64,000 bases of DNA from Tragulus kanchil (lineage: Eukaryota; Chordata; Mammalia; Artiodactyla; Tragulidae), in the NCBI GenBank assembly GCA_022376925.1, contig JAIOJX010000030.1:167721084-167785083 (forward strand). The letters are read 5' to 3'. The notes under the pieces are model-generated. The model was not told where the DNA came from and made no database searches. It worked only from the letters and a program-made list of their open reading frames with translations. The translations under genes and the position numbers were made by a program. Positions 57,605 to 64,000 of the stretch are shown here, piece after piece (within the stretch, counting starts at the first letter, position 1; each line of letters begins with the position of its first letter).

Positions 57605-57712
57605 AGGTAGATTTTACTACCTCCATGTCACAGATGGAGAAACTGAGGCCCAGAGATGCCAGGGGACCTGCTCAAGGCCAAGTGAGGAGTGAAACTGCAG
57701 CAGGCACCCTGG
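57605..57712 (-). repeat. MIR SINE, antisense
   Basis: CAGATGGAGAAACTGAGGCC followed by CCAGAGATGCCAGGGGACCT and GCTCAAGGCCAAGTGAGGAG is the standard reversed MIR core. Ancient and non-functional as a transposon. Confidence 0.8.
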
Positions 57713-60504
57713 AGAGGCCCTGCTCCTCACCTGGGCTTCCTGCCATACCATTGTCGACCCCGGTCCTGGGACCCCATCCAGTCACAGAGCCCCAGAGGCT
57801 GGAAGTAGTGAGAACTACCCTCACCACGTGTGAAGGGAAGTGTTTCCGGGTCAGATCCGGCGCTGAGCCCACACTTGCGTGGTGTTGGAAGTGGAGGCGC
57901 TTTTGGGACCTACCTGCGTGACACAAGTCTCCTGGCTGGAACATCCCCAGGTAGCCAGAGGTGCAGTCGCTGCAGGCTTCTGTCTCCCCAGCAGCCAGCC
58001 GCTTGCACAAGTGTGTGCAGAGACACCACCCCCCACCCCGCCCCTCAACGCCAGGGAGCTCCTGCCTCTTCAGGCCCCACCCCCACCCACCCCCAGGCAG
58101 AGGGAGAGAAGGGCCAGCAAATTGAAACAATTGAAGTCACATCACTTTGTGCCTCTTTGAACCACCCATAAATACATAAATACTCAAGCCTGCGACTCCG
58201 ACTCCAGCTAATACGTTGTAACTGCTGTCTGTAGGCTCTGGAAAGCAGCTGTGAGGAGCAGAGCAATAAATTGGATTGTGAAAGTGCAGGATAGAGACAT
58301 GATTGCAGCATTTTTACAATTACCTGGTGTTCCTCCGTGTGCGGGGCCAGGGAGCTTTCTCTCTTTACTTAAGCGGTTAAAAAATGTATCCAGGTTAAGT
58401 CCACTTCATTATTACCCCGTCATCGTCGAGCCTGGATCGATGGCTCACCGCTCACCCAGACACGGCATTGTCACTGGTCTCCCTCACGGCTTCTCCACCC
58501 GTGGGTCCTCCTGGCATTTTTGCTTTTCGGAGAACGCGGAGGCTCGGAGAAGTCGGGCAGTGTTCCCATCCCGGTGGCTGGTGACTGTGGGCCAGGACCC
58601 CCACCCAGGGCATCAGACACCAGAGCCCACTCCTCCTGAGGCTGAACGCTTTGCTTTGCATTCCGTTATGCCAGGGGAAGGAAAATAGGTCAATTTCCAT
58701 CTGTCAATTGCATGTGCTTTTCACAACTAGGGGGTTGGAACAGCCTTGTACTTGGTGCGGTGGATCCAGGATCACTTTTGTGAGATTGTTAATCATGCGA
58801 GGGGCCCCCTCTGACCGGAGTGACCGGGTCCCCTCTTGGCGTCCAAGCACGCGGCTCTTTTCCTGGTCTCCCTCCGCATTATTAAGAATCTCACGGAAGT
58901 GAACTTAGATCCATTGTACTGCAGACAAGCTGCTTTCTATTTTTTGCTCTTCTGCTGAAATTTTCAAAGAATCTAAAATAGCAGTTGCCATTTTTTTTTT
59001 AACCCCTGTTCTCTTCTGAAATATTTAATTCTTCCTCAAGCGGTTTAACATCGCTTCGCCCAAGGATTAACTTCCATTTCTGAAGAGAGTCTATTAGCGG
59101 AGAGAGACAGGAAACGTATTTCACTGAGTGGCAGAAATGGGAGACGGGCAGCGCAGGCGGAGAGAAGCAGGGAGGCCCACGGCTCGTGCTGATGGAGCGG
59201 CTTGCCCATCAGCAAAGCCCAGACCCACTCCCTTGATTAAACACATACTGATTTTTAAAAAGCAAAGTTTCCCTGCGAAGACCAATTTTAAGGGGATTAG
59301 TGCTCAATGAATAATGCATCAGGGAAAGAGCTACAACAGTCATACTTAATTGAAAGAGGTTAAAATCAACTGCGGTGAAGTGCTCGTATCACCTTGTAGA
59401 TGCCGAGCAAGCTCTGGAGGGCTCTGGGGGTCTTCAGCCCATCAGACAGACGGGAGGCCGGCTCCCGAGTCGAGTCGCCAGCCAGAAGGGTGCCGCTCAG
59501 GGTTCCCAGGCGCCGCTGCTCATTTTCTGCTTATTTGTTTCTTAATAATGGATCGAGAAAACGGGAGGGGGAAAAGCATGGGTGAGATCAAAGCTTTGGC
59601 GATTTCTGCCTCTGTATTCGGAAGTCCGAATCCATCACTTCCTTTCTCCCTCTTCCATCACGAAGCCAGATCATGCTGGTGTCAGGTGACTCACCAGCTC
59701 TTGCTTCGTTTGGGTCCTTGGCCTTCTTCTCCTTCTCCCCTTGGGCCAGGCCTAGAAAGTTTGAGGTTTCCTCCCTCCTGAGGCAGCTTCTTCCAGCAGT
59801 GGAGGATGGATAGCTGGCATGGCTTTCCTTTCTCCCTCTATGTGTCTTTCTGTTCAGCAGTCTGTAGCTCATTTAGTCTGCAGACGATACACAGTGTTTT
59901 CCATCTTTGACCAACCGCGGTCAGTATTCACTTGCAGCGGTAGCAAAAGAAGGGGTTGGCTCCTACCTTGATCTTGATCCACTTTGAAAGAAAAAAAAAA
60001 CAAGGTGTCAAAGCTGCAACACTGGCAGTGTCCTTGTCAGGTCAACCTGGGAAAATGTGATTTTTGGATGACTAATGATAAGACTGATTTTCCCAAACCC
60101 AGATTGAGTAGTGATGAATTACATACGCTTGTCAACTCCCACATTCTACTTCTATTTCTCTTGAAAAAGAAAATGGAAAGGGCTCTCTAAAAATTTGAGA
60201 GAGACCATAAGGACCCTACTTTGAGCATAGCAGAGTCCTGCAGCTGGCCCCACTAAGAGACACGGTGGACACTATTTTCCACTTTGCTCTAGGATTCACT
60301 GAGTTATAGCCCAGAGGGACAAGAGGCACAGGGAGCCCCAGAGGTGTGCAGGGCTCCCTGAGCTGCTTCACGGTGTGTTTTGCCTTTCCTGGGAAACTTG
60401 GCCCTCTGGCTAGTATGGTGTCAGCTCTCCAGCGGCCCCGGGTTTGCAGTCAGTTCAGGGCAAGGCACCGAGGGCCAGATACATGGAGAAGACCCCCAGT
60501 GAAC
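57713..60504. other. SINE-free single-copy region, candidate conserved non-coding DNA
   Basis: About 2.8 kb without a recognisable ruminant SINE or LINE and outside the duplications. From about 58880 to 59400 the DNA is AT-rich and dense in transcription-factor-like motifs. Examples are two GGATTA sites (59064 and 59294), CTTAATTGAAAG near 59345, TTGATTAAAC near 59233 and GAATAATGCATCAG near 59309. No exon or credible frame is seen (longest 152 codons, minus 57672-58130). Function is inferred from texture only. Confidence 0.4.
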
Positions 60505-60662
60505 AGTGTCTAGAAGTGGGGCTGGACTTTTAGAAACCCTCTCAGCAGCCCCACACTAATTAAACTGAATCTCTGGGAGATCTCAGGACAGGGGCAGCTA
60601 TGATTTTTTTCCAACAGCCCACTAGAACCTACAGTGTAGCCCGGTTTGAGAGCCACTGACCA
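60505..60662. repeat. MER5A-type hAT-Charlie element
   Basis: TTTTAGAAACCCTCTCAGCA, TTAAACTGAATCTCTGGGAG, and the terminal GGTTTGAGAGCCACTGAC block are in MER5A order. It ends 2 bp before D18 begins. Confidence 0.8.
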
Positions 60663-60704
60663 GAGAGCACCGCCTGAGACAGCTTTAGGGAAGATTTCAT
60701 TCAG

Positions 60705-60909
60705 AATGGGGGTGGCTCAGACAGTAAAGAATCTGCCTGCAATGTGGAAAACACCAGAGACGCGGGTTCGATCCCTGGGTCAGGAAGATTCCCTGAAGGA
60801 GAAAATGCAAACCCAGTCCAGGATTCTTGCCTGGAGAGTCACATGGACAGAGAGTCCTGGTGGGGGTCTCAGAGTTAGACAGAACTGGCCAACACTTTGA
60901 CTTTCATTC
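60705..60909 (+). repeat. Bov-tA SINE, sense (D18 copy A)
   Basis: The head is recognisable from GGTGGCTCAGACAGTAAAGA. Clean B-box GGGTTCGATCCC, then CAGTCCAGGATTCTTGCCTG and a Bov-A end with AGTTAGACAGAACTGGCC. The Bov-A unit is slightly shortened. Confidence 0.92.
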
Positions 60910-60981
60910 CAAATAGTGCCTGCATGTGGCCTAGTCCCAGTTACTTAGTAGAATCTCCAGGTTTTCCATACTTTTACTACT

Positions 60982-61016
60982 GTGTGTGTGTGTCTGTGTG
61001 TGTGTGTGTGTGTGTG
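60982..61016. repeat. TG dinucleotide microsatellite (D18 copy A)
   Basis: A (TG)n run with one TC interruption, next to the tail of the antisense SINE at 61017. The copy at 62090-62123 has the same length. Confidence 0.93.
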
Positions 61017-61158
61017 TTTTAATATTTATTTATTTTGCTGTCTCGGGTCTTAGTTGTGCATGCAGTTCTAATTCCCTGACCAGGGATCAAACCCAGGCCC
61101 CAGCCCCCTGCATTGGGAGCACAGAGTCTTAGCTCCTGGGCCACCAGGGAAGTCCCCC
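61017..61158 (-). repeat. CHR-2-type SINE, antisense (D18 copy A)
   Basis: TTTTAATATTTATTTATTTT tail, reversed B-box GGGATCAAACCC near 61083, and reversed head GGCCACCAGGGAAGTCCCC. Confidence 0.94.
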
Positions 61159-61812
61159 CACTGTGGATTGGTTTGTTTGTTTGACACATTTCATCCAATG
61201 ACTCCATTATCCCTCCTTGGCCAGCACAGCCTTTCGTAGTCCTGTTTCTCACCAACAAGACAGTTTAAAGTTTTAAGCCGTCTGCGACCTGACAGCCTGT
61301 GTCCAACTTAGCCAGTCTGCTGGTTTGTGAGAGTCATCGTTGAGACTTCACGGTTCCATTGGAGCTATTTTGTTGTACTTCACCCGGGGTTTTTTTCTAA
61401 AAGCAAGGGTATGCTTTGGTTTTGCCTCTTAAAAAGATCATGTTTTTTTTTTAATTAAAGATGCTTGGGGGAGGGGAGAAGATTCCTTTATTCTAGACCT
61501 TTCTCTGCAGTATTTGTAAAGAAGTGAGTTAAGCCCATCTACCACTAGAAGATTGGGTCTGCAGACTGTTACAGCAGAGCTTTACTAAGTAAGTATCTGC
61601 CAGTTTTTACAATTTATGTCTAAGGAGAAGAGAACAGGTGTAAAGTTGAGGTATTATGTGAAACAGGAAGAACAAAGTGAAACAGCCGGCATTGCAATTA
61701 GGTGTTCCTTTTTTTTTTCCATAAGACTGTACCAAATAACGTGTTTATTTTCCCCAACGCCTTCCCTAATGGGAGCACCGCCTGAGACAGCTTTAGGGAA
61801 GATTTCATTCAG

Positions 61813-62016
61813 AATGGGGGTGGCTCAGACAGTAAAGAATCTGCCTGCAATGTGGAAAACACCAGAGACGCGGTTCGATCCCTGGGTCAGGAAGATTCCC
61901 TGAAGGAGAAAATGCAAACCCAGTCCAGGATTCTTGCCTGGAGAGTCACATGGACAGAGAGTCCTGGTGGGGGTCTCAGAGTTAGACAGAACTGGCCAAC
62001 ACTTTGACTTTCATTC
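61813..62016 (+). repeat. Bov-tA SINE, sense (D18 copy B)
   Basis: The copy of 60705-60909, with one G lost in the B-box region. Confidence 0.92.
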
Positions 62017-62123
62017 CAAATAGTGCCTGCATGTGGCCTAGTCCCAGTTACTTAGTAGAATCTCCAGGTTTTCCATACTTTTACTACTGTGTGTGTGTGT
62101 CTGTGTGTGTGTGTGTGTGTGTG

Positions 62124-62266
62124 TTTTAATATTTATTTATTTTGCTGTCTCGGGTCTTAGTTGTGCATGCAGTTCTAATTCCCTGACCAGGGATCAAACC
62201 CAGGCCCCAGCCCCCTGCATTGGGAGCACAGAGTCTTAGCTCCTGGGCCACCAGGGAAGTCCCCCC
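62124..62266 (-). repeat. CHR-2-type SINE, antisense (D18 copy B)
   Basis: The copy of 61017-61158 at +1,107 bp. Confidence 0.94.
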
Positions 62267-62906
62267 ACTGTGGATTGGTTTGTTTGTTTGACACATTTCA
62301 TCCAATAACTCCATTATCCCTCCTTGGCCAGCACAGCCTTTCGTAGTCCTGTTTCTCACCAACAAGACAGTTTAAAGTTTTAAGCCGTCTGCGACCTGAC
62401 AGCCTGTGTCCAACTTAGCCAGTCTGCTGGTTTGTGAGAGTCATCGTTGAGACTTCACGGTTCCATTGGAGCTATTTTGTTGTACTTCACCGGGTTTTAT
62501 TCTAAAAGCAAGGGTATGCTTTGGTTTTGCCTCTTAAAAAGATCATGTTTTTTTTTTAATTAAAGATGCTTGGGGGAGGGGAGAAGATTCCTTTATTCTA
62601 GACCTTTCTCTGCAGTATTTGTAAAGAAGTGAGTTAAGCCCATCTACCACTAGAAGATTGGGTCTGCAGACTGTTACAGCAGAGCTTTACTAAGTAAGTA
62701 TCTGCCAGTTTTTACAATTTATGTCTAAGGAGAAGAGAACAGGTGTAAAGTTGAGGTATTATGTGAAACAGGAAGAACAAAGTGAAACAGCCGGCATTGC
62801 AATTAGGTGTTCCTTTTTTTTTTCCATAAGACTGTACCAAATAACGTGTTTATTTTCCCCACCAGCACGCCTTCTAGAACACACAAAATCTTAGGCTAAT
62901 GGGAGG

Positions 62907-63716
62907 CAGAAATCTCTGGTTCGGTTTCTGACTCATCCCGTGTCTGAATATGAAACGTTAGGTATAATGTTTCATTTCTTGGAATTGGCTTATGCTGCCT
63001 TCCTCACGGGGCTATTACGTGGTTTCAAAGAGAGGTAGGTGAGCACACACGGAAAAGCCTGAAGCACCATGTGGTACCATGTAGAATTAAAATGTTCTTA
63101 ATTAAGGGTTCACTGTCTACTGTGGCCTTTTTGTACTTGGGTACAAGGCTGCCCTAAAATCAGCACATTTAAGCCATATGATCTAGCCATAAGACATGAA
63201 GTTAAAAGAGAAATTAATCATTCCACAGATAAAACGTTTTTTCGGTGCTTCTTCCCTGAGGGCAAAGGGAATTTACATCACCACCTGCAGAGGACAATTA
63301 ACTGGTTGAAAGACCACTGTCTCTCAAGTCAGCTCTTTGAAGAGGCCTTGCAGTCTGCATCAAGACAGAAAGGCAAAAAGGGGTATTGGGAAGAGAGAAG
63401 GATTCTCTAATAGGTTTATTTTATTTACATAATTTTGAAATGAAAATTTCAATTTTTATTATATGAAATATATGAATATATGAAAATTTTCTGTTTTCAT
63501 TTGTTACAAGTTTATACATTTTTTAAGTTACTTAGACTTGTTTCATATGTAACATGCGTTTGCCACCCTGAAGTTGACCGGAATGTATTAAGAGACAGTC
63601 TGCAAAGCAGGGAGATGGTGAGAGGCTGCAGGGAGAAGTTACCGCTGTGGCCTCCCTGCCTGGCTGCTCTCCTCAGTTCCTTCCGTCTCCTGCGTTGATG
63701 CCACAAGATTCCTCCA
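62907..63716. other. Single-copy AT-rich region
   Basis: AT-rich DNA, very much so at 63410-63500. No repeat family, gene or duplication is visible. Confidence 0.55.
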
Positions 63717-63934
63717 CTTGGGATTTCCCTGGTTAACACTCCGCACTTCCACTATAGGGGGTGCAGGTTTGATCCCTGGGTTGGGGAGATCCCCTAGAGA
63801 AGGACCACTCCAGTATTCTTTTTTTTTTCTTGCCTGGGAAATCCCATGGACAGAGGAGCCTGGTGGGCTACACTCGCTGGGGTCTCGAAGAGTCGGACAC
63901 GACTGAAGCGACTCAGCACGCACATCCGTGCATC
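63717..63934 (+). repeat. Bov-tA SINE, sense
   Basis: GGGATTTCCCTGGTTAACAC head, B-box GGTTTGATCCC, a body interrupted by a T run at about 63818-63828, GAAATCCCATGGACAGAGGA, and the intact end GAGTCGGACACGACTGAAGC. It is present once. The last 66 bases after it hold nothing recognisable. Confidence 0.93.
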
Positions 63935-64000
63935 CTTTATCAAGTTTCCCCAGTATCATAGGACATCCTGTAAACCAGCCTTACATACTAGAATCCCATG

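Larger units (their letters stand above)
60665..62906. repeat. Local duplication D18, abutting copies, step 1,107-1,108 bp
   Basis: Copy A (60665-61772) meets copy B (61773 to about 62906). Near its end copy A lacks about 30 bp that copy B has between CCCCA and CTAATGGGAG. Other differences: CGCGGGTTCG versus CGCGGTTCG, CCAATGACTCC versus CCAATAACTCC, and one homopolymer change near 61384/62490. Two SINEs and a TG microsatellite lie inside. Confidence 0.97.

Noticed and set aside
246..62906. Satellite array or tandem gene family
   Set aside because: The 18 units are unrelated to one another in sequence; each is repeated only once (three times where two overlap). A satellite or gene cluster would share one repeating unit.
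246..62906. CRISPR-like or integron-like periodic structure
   Set aside because: No short conserved repeat recurs between spacers, and the repeats and composition are clearly those of a ruminant nuclear genome.
1..64000. Endogenous retrovirus or LTR element
   Set aside because: The long direct repeats could suggest LTR pairs, but they lack TG..CA ends, target-site duplications, primer-binding sites and any gag, pol or env-like frame between them.

Overview
The window is nuclear DNA from a ruminant, most likely a bovid. The evidence is its repeats: Bov-tA SINEs (tRNA-Glu head fused to a Bov-A body), CHR-2-type tRNA-Glu SINEs, 3' ends of the BovB (RTE) LINE and ungulate L1 3' ends, on a background of older mammal-wide MIR, L2, MER5A and hAT fossils. 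I cannot tell cattle, buffalo, sheep or goat apart. I found no protein-coding gene, exon, RNA gene, endogenous retrovirus or CRISPR array that I can support. The open frames are short (239 codons at most), match no family I know, and run through SINEs or duplication junctions. The window reads as intergenic or intronic DNA.

The dominant structure is not a gene. Eighteen separate stretches of otherwise unrelated sequence are each present twice in direct orientation, with a copy-to-copy step of about 1,077-1,155 bp every time. In order, copy A starts at 246, 3283, 5856, 8583, 10354, 12600, 14767, 17046, 21117, 23173, 25166, 28617, 32923, 35755, 45689, 50960, 53490 and 60665. The copies are about 98-100% alike, and differences gather near the internal junction. 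Some copies abut; others are separated by linkers of a few to about 55 bp. Several duplications overlap the next, so some segments occur three times. About 20 kb of the 64 kb is redundant, and collapsing it leaves about 44 kb. A step this constant over unrelated sequence is best explained by unmerged overlaps between contig ends (an assembly artefact). A real mechanism making fixed-length local duplications would be remarkable and can be tested with reads.

Region by region: 1-19.2 kb is a nearly continuous chain of duplications (D1-D8) carrying SINEs and a BovB fragment with an inverted 5' part. 19.2-21.1 kb is single-copy and nearly repeat-free. 21.1-27.4 kb holds D9-D11. 27.4-37.9 kb alternates single-copy DNA with D12 (CpG-rich), D13 and D14 (L1 3' ends). 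37.9-45.7 kb has no duplication and holds microsatellites, L1, hAT, MER5A, MIR and L2 fossils. 45.7-55.8 kb holds D15-D17. 55.8-60.5 kb is single-copy and, from 56.7 kb, free of ruminant SINEs, so it is the best place to look for conserved regulatory DNA. 60.7-62.9 kb is D18, followed by AT-rich DNA and a final SINE.
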